Under the pieces are notes generated by a model. That model did not search any database and was not told where the DNA came from. It saw nothing but the letters and a program-made list of their open reading frames with translations. This document shows positions 15,156 to 24,233 of a DNA stretch of 40,716 bases, piece after piece. Source of the DNA: Ensifer adhaerens (GTDB taxonomy: Bacteria > Pseudomonadota > Alphaproteobacteria > Rhizobiales > Rhizobiaceae); assembly GCF_001270265.1 (NCBI RefSeq), contig NZ_LGAP01000046.1, positions 1 to 40,716 on the forward strand, given 5' to 3'. A program made the translations under genes and the position numbers. The first letter of the stretch is position 1. The number at the start of each line of letters is the position of its first letter.

Positions 15156-16613
15156 TTACAGCGTGTCGTCAGGCAGTGCAGGACGTGCCGCGAGCGCGCG
15201 ACCTGCAAGGGCAACGGCGATTGCCAGGAGAATGAGACCTGCGGCGACTGCAAACGTGACGCGCATGCCCGACGCCACGGCCTCGGGCGAGGCCGTGGCG
15301 ATGTCGGACGCGGCCGATGCCAAGGCGAAGACGGCGCCCATGACAGAGGCGCCGGTGACGAGCCCCAGGTTGCGCGACAGGTTGAGCATGCCGGAAACAA
15401 CACCGCGGCGATCGGCGGCGATGCCCGCCATGACGGCGGTGTTGTTGGCCGCCTGGAAGAAGGCATAGCCGGCGGTGACGACGGCGATCGGTGCGAGGTA
15501 GCCTGGGATGGCCAGTGTTGCCGGCAGGATGGATAGCGGGGCGGCGCCGGCCGCGATTGCAGCAAGTCCGGCCATCATCACCGGTCGTGCGCCAAACCAG
15601 TCGACGAAGCGGCCCGCCGGCACGCCGCTGATCGCCGCTACCACCGGGCCGACCGACATGACCAGCCCAATGATGGCCGCATCGAGCCCTAGGGCGCGCG
15701 CGAGATAAAAGGGGCCGACAACCAAGGTCGTCATCATCACCGTGGAGACCAGCCCATTGGTGATCAGGCTCGCGCTCAAGGCCGGATCGCGAAACATTGC
15801 CAGGCGCGCCAAGGGAGATGCGACCTTTGTTTCGACGAACACAAACAGCCCGCCTCCCAGGGCCGCCGCCAGTAGAAGAACGATATTGAGCGGGCCGAAG
15901 TGGCCGCGGCCGATGGTCATGGCGAGCGCGTAGGCCGCCAGCGTCAATGCCAGCACGATAGTGCCGGGGACATCGAAGCGGGCAGGGGCTCGCGCGGTTC
16001 CCTGACTGTCGGCAGGCAAATGACGATGTGCGAGAACGTATGTCAGGATACCGAGCGGCACGTTGATGAGGAAAAGTGCGGGCCAGCCAAAACCGGCAAT
16101 CAGCGCGCCGCCGAGAGACGGCCCAAGCGCAGTGCCGATGGCGGACATCGTTCCCAGCAGTCCCATGGCGCTGCCGGTCCGTGCCGTCGGCACCGTCTCG
16201 GCGACGAAGGCCATGGTCAACGCCATCATGATTGCCGCGCCCAGGCCCTGTGCCGCGCGGGCGGCTATCAGCAGCCAGAGTGCCGGGGCAAGGCCGCTGA
16301 GGCTAGACGCCACCGTGAAGAGTGCAATCCCACCAAGAAGCAACCGTCGCCGCCCGACGATATCGCCGAGCCGGCCGACGCCGACGATCAGCGCGGTGAT
16401 GGCGAGAAGATAGGCCAGCACCACCCATTGCACGTCCTGGAATGACGCCTCGAAGGCGTGGGCCAGGGTCGGCAGGCCGACATTGGCAATGCTGGTGCCG
16501 AGCGCCGACAACAGTATGGAGAGCGACAGGCTGGCGAGCCCCAGTCGGACGGAACGCGTCCGCTCGCTACCTTCAACATTCGGCTCTGTGGGTGCTGCAA
16601 TGTCTCGCTTCAA
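15156..16613 (-). CDS. MFS drug efflux transporter, DHA2 (14-TM) type (485 aa)
   Basis: Hydrophobic throughout with about 14 predicted segments. The first loop carries the MFS signature VGRLGDIVGRRRLLLGGIALF, and motif C-like GTALGPSLGGALIAGFGWPALFLINVPLGI is present, as in EmrB/QacA-type proton antiporters. The frame begins at TTG (MKRDIAAPTEPNVEG) with GGAG 6 bases upstream. It is divergent from a LysR gene across about 140 bases, the usual arrangement for a regulator controlling its efflux pump. Substrate not predictable. Confidence 0.9.
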   Translation of the reverse strand: MKRDIAAPTEPNVEGSERTRSVRLGLASLSLSILLSALGTSIANVGLPTLAHAFEASFQDVQWVVLAYLLAITALIVGVGRLGDIVGRRRLLLGGIALFTVASSLSGLAPALWLLIAARAAQGLGAAIMMALTMAFVAETVPTARTGSAMGLLGTMSAIGTALGPSLGGALIAGFGWPALFLINVPLGILTYVLAHRHLPADSQGTARAPARFDVPGTIVLALTLAAYALAMTIGRGHFGPLNIVLLLAAALGGGLFVFVETKVASPLARLAMFRDPALSASLITNGLVSTVMMTTLVVGPFYLARALGLDAAIIGLVMSVGPVVAAISGVPAGRFVDWFGARPVMMAGLAAIAAGAAPLSILPATLAIPGYLAPIAVVTAGYAFFQAANNTAVMAGIAADRRGVVSGMLNLSRNLGLVTGASVMGAVFALASAASDIATASPEAVASGMRVTFAVAAGLILLAIAVALAGRALAARPALPDDTL

Positions 16614-16755
16614 AACAAACTCCGTCTGCTGGCAGTCTCCGAAATGGAGATGCCAGAAAGCTAGGCCTTTGGGTGGTATGGCGGAACGCGCATGATTTGC
16701 ACCTTATTCATGCATAGAACGCCACATCTCGATAAAACTGCGCTATACCAAGCAA

Positions 16756-17703
16756 ATGTCGAAACCCGATCTCAATCTGCTGGTCACCCTTGATGTCTTG
16801 CTTGCGGAAGGCAGCGTCGCGCGAGCCGCCGAACGGCTGCGGCTCAGCCCTTCGGCCATGAGCCGGGCGTTGGCGCGGCTTCGGGAGGTGACGGGTGACC
16901 CGCTTCTGGTGCGGGCCGGGCGCGGTCTTGTTCCGACGCCGCGGGCGTTGGACCTGCGCGAGCGCGTCGGCCAGCTCGTCGACGATGCCGAGGCGGTCCT
17001 GCGCCCGGCTGAGATGCTTGACCTCAGCCGGCTCACCCGCACCTTCACGCTGCGGACGAGCGAGGGGTTCGTGGAGAATTTCGGTCCCGACCTCCTTCGT
17101 CGAATTGGTGCTGAAGCTCCCGGTGTTCGTCTGCGTTTCCTGCCAAAGCCGAACAAGGAGAGCAGCGCGCTGCGCGATGGCAGCGTCGATCTGGAAACCG
17201 GCGTGATCGGGCTGGCAACCGGCCCCGAAGTGCGCACGCAGGCCTTGTTCCGGGATCGCTTCATCGGCGTCGTGCGCAAGGAGCACCCCTTGAGCCAGGG
17301 CCTAGTGACTTCAGCTGGCTATGCCGGCGGCCGGCATGTGCTCGTCTCCCGGCGGGGTCTCGACAAGGGACCGATCGACGAGGCCCTGGAAAAGCTCGGG
17401 CTGGAGCGGCAGATCGTCACTACGGTCGGGGGCTTCTCGGCGGCGCTGGCTCTCGCCCGCGGATCGGACTTGATCGCTAGCGTGCCCGAGCGGCATACCG
17501 GAAACCTGCGCGCCGGGATGCACAGTTTCCCTCTGCCTGTCTCGGTGCCTGAGGTTACGATTTCGATGCTCTGGCACCCGCGGCTCGATGCCGATCCGGC
17601 GCATCGTTGGCTGCGTGCCTGCGTTCGGGACGTCTGCCTGGCGCACCTCGCCGATCGGCACACGGGCGAGCTGCTCGAGGCAGACGCGATGCCGTTGGAG
17701 TGA
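16756..17703 (+). CDS. LysR-family regulator of the divergent efflux gene (315 aa)
   Basis: The N-terminal winged helix-turn-helix is typical: DLNLLVTLDVLLAEGSVARAAERLRLSPSAMSRALARLREVTGDPLLVRAGRGLVPT. A periplasmic-binding-like effector domain follows (residues 90-300). It is divergent from the MFS gene at 16613, whose expression it most likely controls. The intergenic region has short A/T tracts, but I could not assign a T-N11-A site with confidence. The next gene on the same strand starts about 150 bases later and is probably separate. Confidence 0.92.
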   Translation: MSKPDLNLLVTLDVLLAEGSVARAAERLRLSPSAMSRALARLREVTGDPLLVRAGRGLVPTPRALDLRERVGQLVDDAEAVLRPAEMLDLSRLTRTFTLRTSEGFVENFGPDLLRRIGAEAPGVRLRFLPKPNKESSALRDGSVDLETGVIGLATGPEVRTQALFRDRFIGVVRKEHPLSQGLVTSAGYAGGRHVLVSRRGLDKGPIDEALEKLGLERQIVTTVGGFSAALALARGSDLIASVPERHTGNLRAGMHSFPLPVSVPEVTISMLWHPRLDADPAHRWLRACVRDVCLAHLADRHTGELLEADAMPLE

Positions 17704-17856
17704 CGTAGGTTTGCGGGCGACCTATAGGCAAGCCGTGCCGGCCCAACCCGCGCACGCCTTAAATCGACCTTTGACATTGCAAAGCCAGATGACGGGACAA
17801 CATATACCGCTGCGACACCTGCCGATTGCTTCACTGATATTGCCGCTGGAGATTTC

Positions 17857-19926
17857 ATGACCAAGCCCGTTTTGCCAAATCTTTCGACGACTGCCGACGA
17901 TCCTTTCCTTTGGCTGGAGGACAGGACGTCCAAGCCCGCGCTCGACTGGGTGCATCGCCAGAACGCGCTGACGAAGGAGAGGCTGCAGGGCGATCCTTCC
18001 TATCAGACCCGGTTCGAAACGGCGCTGGAACTGATGACCGCGGAGGACAACATTGCGGTCGGCTATGAACTGCGCGGTCATGTCTACAACTTCTGGCAGG
18101 ACAAGACCAATGCGCTCGGCCTCTGGCGTCGCACTACCGTCGCCTCCTACAAGACCGACAAGCCGGACTGGCAGACGATCGTCGACTTCGACGCGCTTTC
18201 GCATGAGGAAGGCGTCAAATGGGTGTTCAGTGGCGCGCGCCGTCTCTATCCGGAGTTCGATCGTTGCCTCATGAGCCTGTCGCCCGATGGCGGCGACGCC
18301 AGCGAGATGCGCGAGTTCGTCATCGAAACAGGGACCTTTGTCGAAGACGGATTTCGGGCGCCCGTTTCGAAATCGAACTTCAGCTGGCTCGACATCGATA
18401 CGGTCATCGTTGCCGCTGCCTTCGAGGAGGAAGAACGGACGCAGTCCGGCTATCCTCGCGTCGTGAAGCTGTGGAAGCGGGGCACGAGCCTGAGCGAGGC
18501 GACACCGATCTTCGAAGCGCAGGTCGAGGATCTGGCCGCCGGCGGTTCGCTCGAGTTCGACGGCGACGCGCAATATCTGCTGCTGACGAGAACGATCGAT
18601 TTCTATTCCAGCCATCATTTCGTGAGGCTGGCTTCCGGCGAAAACCGGCGGCTGCCGCTGCCGGACGATGTCGTCGACATTGCCATTCTGAAAGGCCAGA
18701 TCGTCTTCGGCGTGCGTAGCGCCTGGTCCGCACCGGGGGGCGTGACATGCCTGCCGGACGGGCTCTACGCCTTCGATTTCAAGCGTTGGCTGGAAACGGG
18801 TGACATCGGCTCCATCGAAACCGTGCTGCCGCCCGCAGAGCGCGTTTCGATCGCGCATGTCGCCAACACGCGCGACCGTCTGTTCATCAGCCTTATGGAC
18901 AATGTCCGTGGCCGTGTGGTCTTTGCAGAGCGTGGCGAACGCGGATGGTCGCTCACTCCGGTGGCCCTGCCCGAAAACGGTAATGTCGGCATCAGCCACA
19001 TCAACCAGTTTGGCTCCAGCGTCTCGTTCTCCTTCACCGATTTCCTGACACCGAGCTCGATCATCTGGTCTGACGATGACGGCGAGACGCTGGCGACGGT
19101 CAAGGCGCAGCCCGCGCGTTTCGATGCGGCTGAACTGATATCGGAACAGTTCGAGGCACGCTCTAGGGATGGCACCCTCATCCCCTATTTTGTCGTGAGA
19201 CGTCGCGACCAACCGTCGCCGGTGCCGGCATTGCTCTATGGCTATGGCGGCTTCGAAGTCCCGCTTCTGCCTGCTTATGCCGGCGTGCGCGGCAAGCTCT
19301 GGCTCGAAAAGGGCTACGCCTATGTCCAGGCCAACATCCGCGGTGGTGGCGAGTTCGGCCCGCGGTGGCACCAGGCGGCGCTCAGGGACAAGCGGCAGAA
19401 CGCGTTCGATGACTTTGCCGCCGTTGCCGAAGACCTGGTGCGGCGCGGGATATCGACCCCCGCCATGCTCGGCATTCAAGGCGGGTCGAACGGCGGCCTG
19501 CTCACCGGTGTTTCACTAACCCAGCGGCCCGAGCTTTTCGGCGCGGTGATCATCGAAGTGCCGTTGCTTGACATGCTTCGTTATACCGAATTGCCGCCGG
19601 GCGCGTCCTGGATGGCGGAGTATGGCGATCCGTCGGAGCCCGAGGAAGCGGGCTGGCTGGCGGCCTATTCGCCCTACCAACACGTCGCTGATGACGCCGA
19701 TTATCCGCCGGTACTGTTGACGACGTCGACCGCCGACGACCGGGTCCATCCCGGCCACGCGCGCAAGATGGCCGCGCGGCTGCAGGAGGCCGGCCATTCG
19801 AATGCGCTGTTCTTCGAGGAAACGGAAGGCGGCCATGGCGGGCGCGGCGACCGCCGGATACAGGCAGCCCAGACGGCGATGAAATATGTCTTTCTGGAGC
19901 AGGCGTTGAGCGGCGGGACGAAATGA
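17857..19926 (+). CDS. Prolyl oligopeptidase-family serine peptidase, S9A (689 aa)
   Basis: Begins DDPFLWLED, the classic S9A start, followed by a seven-bladed propeller region (about residues 70-410) and an alpha/beta hydrolase domain. The catalytic triad is visible: Ser544 in QGGSNGGLL, Asp627 in STADDRVHPGH, His660 in EGGHGG. ANIRGGGEFGPRWHQAAL is also conserved. There is no signal peptide, so it is a cytosolic enzyme cleaving short peptides after proline or related residues. The length is normal for the family. The start has GGAGATTTC upstream. Confidence 0.95.
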   Translation: MTKPVLPNLSTTADDPFLWLEDRTSKPALDWVHRQNALTKERLQGDPSYQTRFETALELMTAEDNIAVGYELRGHVYNFWQDKTNALGLWRRTTVASYKTDKPDWQTIVDFDALSHEEGVKWVFSGARRLYPEFDRCLMSLSPDGGDASEMREFVIETGTFVEDGFRAPVSKSNFSWLDIDTVIVAAAFEEEERTQSGYPRVVKLWKRGTSLSEATPIFEAQVEDLAAGGSLEFDGDAQYLLLTRTIDFYSSHHFVRLASGENRRLPLPDDVVDIAILKGQIVFGVRSAWSAPGGVTCLPDGLYAFDFKRWLETGDIGSIETVLPPAERVSIAHVANTRDRLFISLMDNVRGRVVFAERGERGWSLTPVALPENGNVGISHINQFGSSVSFSFTDFLTPSSIIWSDDDGETLATVKAQPARFDAAELISEQFEARSRDGTLIPYFVVRRRDQPSPVPALLYGYGGFEVPLLPAYAGVRGKLWLEKGYAYVQANIRGGGEFGPRWHQAALRDKRQNAFDDFAAVAEDLVRRGISTPAMLGIQGGSNGGLLTGVSLTQRPELFGAVIIEVPLLDMLRYTELPPGASWMAEYGDPSEPEEAGWLAAYSPYQHVADDADYPPVLLTTSTADDRVHPGHARKMAARLQEAGHSNALFFEETEGGHGGRGDRRIQAAQTAMKYVFLEQALSGGTK

Positions 19927-19950
19927 CCGCAGTGCAGCCAATGCTGGCAC

Positions 19951-20394
19951 CTATCCGACGGCCGGGCGTCGCGACGCCCCGCTCTGTCGCAGCGCCTTGT
20001 GGCTGATGGCGACGGGATAGGCGGTCAGGAACAGAATGCCGACGAGCTTGAAGGCCTCTTCGACAAAGGTGGCCCCTCCGACATGGATCGGGGCCATGTC
20101 GGCGGCGAAGGACAGTCCCATCGACAGGACCGAGCCGGCAAGCAGCAATCGCGGCGTTGCTGCCCGAACGGCATAGGCGCAGTAGCACAGGGCGCAAAGC
20201 ACCAGCATGTGCGGCACGAGAACGACTTCCTCCGGAATGCCCGTGGTCGCCACCGCCTCATGCAGCATGAGGAAATCGTCGACGCCCATCAGGGCTGCAA
20301 AGAGCCCGCCGGCAAGCAGCGTTCGCCGCAAGCGGTCGGACTGAATTGCGTCGGGCCGCGCAATGCTGCCGCACATTTTCCCGATCAACCCCAC
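19951..20394 (-). CDS. Small integral membrane protein (147 aa)
   Basis: About four hydrophobic segments (TLLAGGLFAALMGVDDFLML, VVLVPHMLVLCALCYCAYAV, LLLAGSVLSMGLSFAADM, FVEEAFKLVGILFLTAYPVAI). Acidic and His residues inside or near the membrane (GVDDFLMLHE, FAADMAPIHV, FVEEAFK) recall ion- or haem-binding membrane proteins, but I do not recognise the family. The frame opens at GTG 20394, overlapping the end of the upstream LysR gene by 10 bases; an ATG at 20376 is the alternative start. Probably co-transcribed with that regulator. Confidence 0.7.
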   Translation of the reverse strand: MGLIGKMCGSIARPDAIQSDRLRRTLLAGGLFAALMGVDDFLMLHEAVATTGIPEEVVLVPHMLVLCALCYCAYAVRAATPRLLLAGSVLSMGLSFAADMAPIHVGGATFVEEAFKLVGILFLTAYPVAISHKALRQSGASRRPAVG

Positions 20395-21290
20395 CGTTCG
20401 CTCAAGACGTCGATCAGTGCGCGGGACGCGGCGGAAAGCCGGCGGTTGGGGGCATAGACAATCGAGATCGACCTCGTTCGCCCGGTGAGATGGGGCAGGA
20501 GTTCAACCATTCTCCCCTGCTGGACGGCGCGATCGACGACAAAATCGTAGGTCTGGCAGATGCCCGCACCGTGCTCGGCCATGGACATGACGCCGAGAAC
20601 GTCGTCGCTCACCCGCAACCCGCCGGAAGTGGGCACCCAGTCGAGATCCTGGCCATTGTCGCGGAACATCCAGGGGGCGAACCTGCCGGTACTCGGCATG
20701 ACGAAGGGCACGCAGTCGTGACGATCGAGATCGGCGATGCTCTCCGGTGCGCCGCGACGGGCGATATAGTCGGGCGAGGCGACAAGGCACATCGCCCCGT
20801 CCTCGATCTTGCGGGCAATAAGGCCACTGTCCGGCAACGGACCCATGCGGATGGCGAGATCGAAGCCTTCGGCAACCAGGTCGACGTTGCGGTTGGTGAT
20901 GTTGAGCTCGACTTCGACCTTGGGATGAAGGGCTCGGAACCGGCAGAGTTGAGGCGGCAGCCGGAAGTGCCCGTATGTCGTTGGTACGCTGAGGCGGACG
21001 CGGCCGGCGACCTGGCCGCCACCACCTTGGATCGCGCGTTCGGCGTCGTCGATGGTCGAGAAGGCGGAGCGTGCCTGATCAAGGAAATGCTGTCCGTCGT
21101 GGGTGAGCCCTATCCGCCGCGTGGTGCGGCGCAGAAGCTGGCTGCCGAGCCGCGCTTCAAGCCTCGATATGGCGCGGCTGACGACGGAGGGTGTTGTTCC
21201 AAGGGCGATGGCGCCGGCCGTCAACGATCCGTGCTCGGCTACCGCCACGAACACTTCGACATCGGCAAGATAATCGAAACGACGGGCCAT
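20385..21290 (-). CDS. LysR-family regulator (301 aa)
   Basis: Typical LysR of the CrgA/PgrR-like group: FDYLADVEVFVAVAEHGSLTAGAIALGTTPSVVSRAISRLEARLGSQLLRRTTRRIGLT, and an effector domain with VDLVAEGFDLAIRMGPLPDSGLIARKI. The frame stays open far upstream into the opposite-strand gene, but the ATG at 21290 begins the DNA-binding domain and is preceded by GGAGATAAAA. It is divergent from the two DJ-1/PfpI genes across 102 bases and probably controls them. Confidence 0.92.
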   Translation of the reverse strand: MARRFDYLADVEVFVAVAEHGSLTAGAIALGTTPSVVSRAISRLEARLGSQLLRRTTRRIGLTHDGQHFLDQARSAFSTIDDAERAIQGGGGQVAGRVRLSVPTTYGHFRLPPQLCRFRALHPKVEVELNITNRNVDLVAEGFDLAIRMGPLPDSGLIARKIEDGAMCLVASPDYIARRGAPESIADLDRHDCVPFVMPSTGRFAPWMFRDNGQDLDWVPTSGGLRVSDDVLGVMSMAEHGAGICQTYDFVVDRAVQQGRMVELLPHLTGRTRSISIVYAPNRRLSAASRALIDVLSERWG

Positions 21291-21392
21291 TTTTATCTCC
21301 TGAGAACAAATGAATTGAAGTTGAGATCGTTTATCGCCTCTGAGGGAGATAATAAAGTCCTGCCAGACCATGCGAAACCACGAGGTGATCTG

Positions 21393-22100
21393 ATGCAGGC
21401 TTCTGACCAAGGGGTGACAAAGCCCGTACTGTTTGTATTGACGAGCCACGCCACCAAGGGAAAGACGGGCGAGCCGACCGGATATTTTCTCGGCGAGGTC
21501 ACGCATCCGCTTGCCGTACTTGAGGCGGCGGGCATTGCGGTAGAGTTCGCCTCGGTGGCAGGCGGTGAACCGCCCGTCGACGGCCTCGATCTTAGGGACG
21601 AGATCAATGCACGCTATTGGGCCGATCCGCGCTTTCGCTCTGATATCGCGACGACCAGGCGCCTCGCCGATATCGTCCCATCCCGATATCGGGCGATCTT
21701 CTTTGCCGGCGGTCATGGGACGATGTGGGACTTTCCCGAAAGTCTCGATGCTCAGGCGGCCATCGGGGAGATCTATGAGGCGGGAGGCGTGGTCGGAGCG
21801 GTCTGCCACGGTCCCTCGGCGCTCGTGAACACGAAGCTCAGCGATGGCCGCTATCTCGTGGCGGGCCGGAATGTCAGCGCCTTTACCGATGATGAGGAGC
21901 GCGCCGTCGGTCTCGAAGAGGTCGTGCCGTTTCTGTTGGCAAGCACGCTTTCGGCGCGCGGTGCCCGCCACCAACCCGCTCCCGACTGGACGTCCAATGT
22001 CGTGGTCGATGGACGCCTGGTCACCGGCCAAAACCCGCAATCGGCTCATGGCGTCGGTGAAGCCATGCGCGATCTTCTGCTTGCCGGCCACACAAACTGA
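21393..22100 (+). CDS. DJ-1/PfpI-family cytosolic protein, Hsp31-like (235 aa)
   Basis: The nucleophile elbow is GAVCHGPSALV (Cys138), with an acidic partner near the EPTGYFLGEVTHP segment (conserved Glu) and FFAGGHGTMWDFPE before it. This matches the larger Hsp31/HchA-like branch, whose members act as methylglyoxal glyoxalases or holdases on damaged proteins. No signal peptide. The ATG at 21393 has GAGGTGA upstream. A second, exported DJ-1 protein follows after 29 bases. Confidence 0.88.
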   Translation: MQASDQGVTKPVLFVLTSHATKGKTGEPTGYFLGEVTHPLAVLEAAGIAVEFASVAGGEPPVDGLDLRDEINARYWADPRFRSDIATTRRLADIVPSRYRAIFFAGGHGTMWDFPESLDAQAAIGEIYEAGGVVGAVCHGPSALVNTKLSDGRYLVAGRNVSAFTDDEERAVGLEEVVPFLLASTLSARGARHQPAPDWTSNVVVDGRLVTGQNPQSAHGVGEAMRDLLLAGHTN

Positions 22101-22129
22101 CGCTGCTCCCTTCTTTGAAAGTGAAAATC

Positions 22130-22981
22130 ATGACCAATCCGATGAAATGGCTGCGTGGCTTTGCCGCCGCGCTGGCGCTCACCCTTGCCGCCGCCGATGC
22201 GAATGCCGCAAAGGTGCTCGTCGTGCTTTCCGGTTCCGATCATTTCGACCTCAGGGACGGCAAGGTGTTTCAGACCGGTTTCTATCTCAATGAGTTGATG
22301 CAGCCGGTGAAGCTCCTGCTCGATGCCGGCCACGAGATCACCTTCGCCACGCCTGGAGGGCAAGTGCCGACGGTCGACAGGACATCCGTGGACCCGGCCT
22401 ATTTCGGCGGCAGTGCCGATCAGATGAAAGTCTACCAGGACTTGCTCGATGAGCTTGCCATCACCTCGCCGGAAAAATCGTCGGTGATCGGCCTCGCCCG
22501 GGTTGCGCAGATCGGCTATGCATCCTTCGATGCCGTTTACATCCCTGGCGGCCATGCGCCGATGCAGGATCTGCTGCACGACAGGCAGCTTGGGCAGTTG
22601 CTCGCCCACTTCCACGACAACGGCAAGGTCACCGCTCTGGTTTGCCACGGCCCGATCGCGCTGCTTTCGGCACTGGCGGAGGCAAAGACGTTCACCGACC
22701 AGCTCGAAGCCTCGCAGCAGCCCGATCGGCCCGCATGGATTTATTCGGGCTACCGCATGACCGTTATCAGCAACCAGGAGGAAGAACTCGCCAAGGGCCT
22801 GCTCGATGGCGGCGCGATGAAGTTCTATCCGCAGACGGCGCTCGAGGCGGCGGGTGGAAAATATGAGAGCAATGCGGCGCCCTGGCAGGCAAATGTAGTG
22901 GTCGATCGCGAATTGATCACCGGGCAAAACCCCGCCTCTGCCTTGCAGGTTGGCGAAATTCTCGTCGAGCGGCTGAAATAG
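22130..22981 (+). CDS. Exported DJ-1/PfpI-family protein (283 aa)
   Basis: The signal peptide WLRGFAAALALTLAAADANA is followed by a DJ-1/PfpI domain: KVLVVLSGSDHFDLRDG, FYLNELMQPVKLLLDAGHEITFATPGG, YIPGGHAPMQDL, ALVCHGPIALL (Cys172). The C-terminal ANVVVDRELITGQNPASA closely matches the end of the preceding gene (SNVVVDGRLVTGQNPQSA). The two are therefore paralogues, one retained in the cytosol and one sent to the periplasm. The ATG at 22130 is taken; a TTG at 22115 is possible. A strong terminator follows at 23010. Confidence 0.87.
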   Translation: MTNPMKWLRGFAAALALTLAAADANAAKVLVVLSGSDHFDLRDGKVFQTGFYLNELMQPVKLLLDAGHEITFATPGGQVPTVDRTSVDPAYFGGSADQMKVYQDLLDELAITSPEKSSVIGLARVAQIGYASFDAVYIPGGHAPMQDLLHDRQLGQLLAHFHDNGKVTALVCHGPIALLSALAEAKTFTDQLEASQQPDRPAWIYSGYRMTVISNQEEELAKGLLDGGAMKFYPQTALEAAGGKYESNAAPWQANVVVDRELITGQNPASALQVGEILVERLK

Positions 22982-23009
22982 CGCCGATCAGCTTCACGAT
23001 CGGAAAATT

Positions 23010-23042
23010 GACCTCGCTGTCCCAGAGACGGCGAGGTCTTTT
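23010..23042 (+). terminator. Rho-independent terminator after the DJ-1 gene pair
   Basis: The stem gacctcgc (23010-23017) with gcgaggtc (23031-23038) continues inward with four more pairs, one of them G-U, to a 5-base loop. It is followed by TTTT. It lies 29 bases past the stop codon of the exported DJ-1 gene. Confidence 0.85.
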
Positions 23043-23213
23043 CCATGTCGTCGAACTATGCTTCCTTAACCCCATCCGCTCCCGCTCAAGGGCCGTTTGG
23101 CGTTCCTGTGCGATTGCAATCAAAATAATTGCAAGCCCATGTCGGCTCGCGAGGATTTCGCTCGTCTTATTGTCAGCGTTGGCGAAAACGCATGAAACCG
23201 CGAGGAAAGAGAT

Positions 23214-24077
23214 ATGTTCCGTACTGCCCTTATTGCCGCGGCCCTCGTCATTGCCGGGCCGGCCCTTGCCGACAGCCAGCCGGTTGGCGAGCGGGTCGAG
23301 GTCAATGGCATGAAGATGTACTACGAAGTGTCCGGCGAGGGCGAGCCGCTGATCGTCCTGCACGGTGCCTATATGAACATCCCGGCTATGGGCGCGATCA
23401 TTCCCAAGCTCGCCGAGACCAACAAGGTCTATGCGATCGAGTTCCAGGGGCATGGGCGCACAACCGACATCGACCGGCCGATCACCTATCCAAACCTGGC
23501 GGACGACGTGGCGGCGTTCATGGATGCCGTCGGCGTCAAGAAGGCGGATGTGTTCGGCTACTCCATGGGCGCGGCTGCCGGGCTGCAGCTCGCCATCCGT
23601 CATCCGGACAAGGTCAACAAGCTGGCGGCCGCTTCTGTCGGTTATGATGCCGACGGCTGGCAGCCGGAGTTCAAGGCATTCATCCCGCAGATGACGGTGG
23701 AGATGTTGGTGGGCATGCCGTTTGCCGATGACTACCGCAAGCTTGCCGCCAATCCGGATGGCTTCCCCGCGCTCGCCGCCAAGCTGATCGCGCTGGAAAA
23801 GGAGCCGATGGCGTGGGAAGAGGATGTGAAGGCGCTGAAGACCCCGGTGCTGATTATTGCCGGTGACGCCGATGTCGCGACACTGGAGCATACAGTGGCG
23901 ATGTTCCGGCTGCTCGGCGGCGGCGGCATGGGCGACATGGGCAAGCCGCTGCCGGCGTCGCGCCTCGCCATCCTGCCGGCAACATCGCACACAGCCGTCA
24001 TCAATCAAACGGACCTGCTGGAGGCTTTGGTCGTGCCTTTCTTCAAGGGCGAGACGCCGAAGGGCATGTTCCAATAG
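23214..24077 (+). CDS. Exported alpha/beta hydrolase (287 aa)
   Basis: The signal peptide is MFRTALIAAALVIAGPALA. An alpha/beta hydrolase core follows: YYEVSGEGEPLIVLHGAYM (oxyanion HG), EFQGHGRT, nucleophile elbow FGYSMGAAAGLQLA, then PVLIIAGDAD (acid) and ILPATSHTAVI (His). All triad positions are present. Haloperoxidase/lactonase-like esterases share this pattern; the substrate is unknown. The ATG has AGGAAAGAG upstream. It is separated from the DJ-1 genes by a terminator, so probably an independent transcript. Confidence 0.9.
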   Translation: MFRTALIAAALVIAGPALADSQPVGERVEVNGMKMYYEVSGEGEPLIVLHGAYMNIPAMGAIIPKLAETNKVYAIEFQGHGRTTDIDRPITYPNLADDVAAFMDAVGVKKADVFGYSMGAAAGLQLAIRHPDKVNKLAAASVGYDADGWQPEFKAFIPQMTVEMLVGMPFADDYRKLAANPDGFPALAAKLIALEKEPMAWEEDVKALKTPVLIIAGDADVATLEHTVAMFRLLGGGGMGDMGKPLPASRLAILPATSHTAVINQTDLLEALVVPFFKGETPKGMFQ

Positions 24078-24083
24078 CAATTG

Positions 24084-24119
24084 CCGGCGCGGCTCGCCTT
24101 CTCAAGCGAGGTGCGCCGG
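24084..24119. terminator. Stem-loop between convergent genes
   Basis: Arms ccggcgc (24084-24090) and gcgccgg (24113-24119) pair, with a further mostly paired inner stem (ggctcgc/gcgaggt). It sits between the alpha/beta hydrolase stop (24077) and the GMC oxidoreductase stop (24234). There is no U-tract. Confidence 0.4.
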
Positions 24120-24233
24120 TGACGTGCTCCGATGCGCCGGTCATCATGGGCTGTCCGCAATCTTCCAATTGCCTGAGACGCGCCGATTGATTGCGCCCCC
24201 GTCAGACGGCTGGTACCGCCGGCGTTGCCCTGA

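Noticed and set aside
17722-19479. 585-codon minus-strand open frame
   Set aside because: It lies antisense to the S9 oligopeptidase, which has a complete catalytic triad. The antisense product is His/Arg/Glu-rich without motifs, as expected in high-GC DNA.
22917-24080. 387-codon minus-strand open frame
   Set aside because: It is antisense to the exported alpha/beta hydrolase, which has signal peptide, nucleophile elbow and ribosome binding site. No domain in the antisense product.
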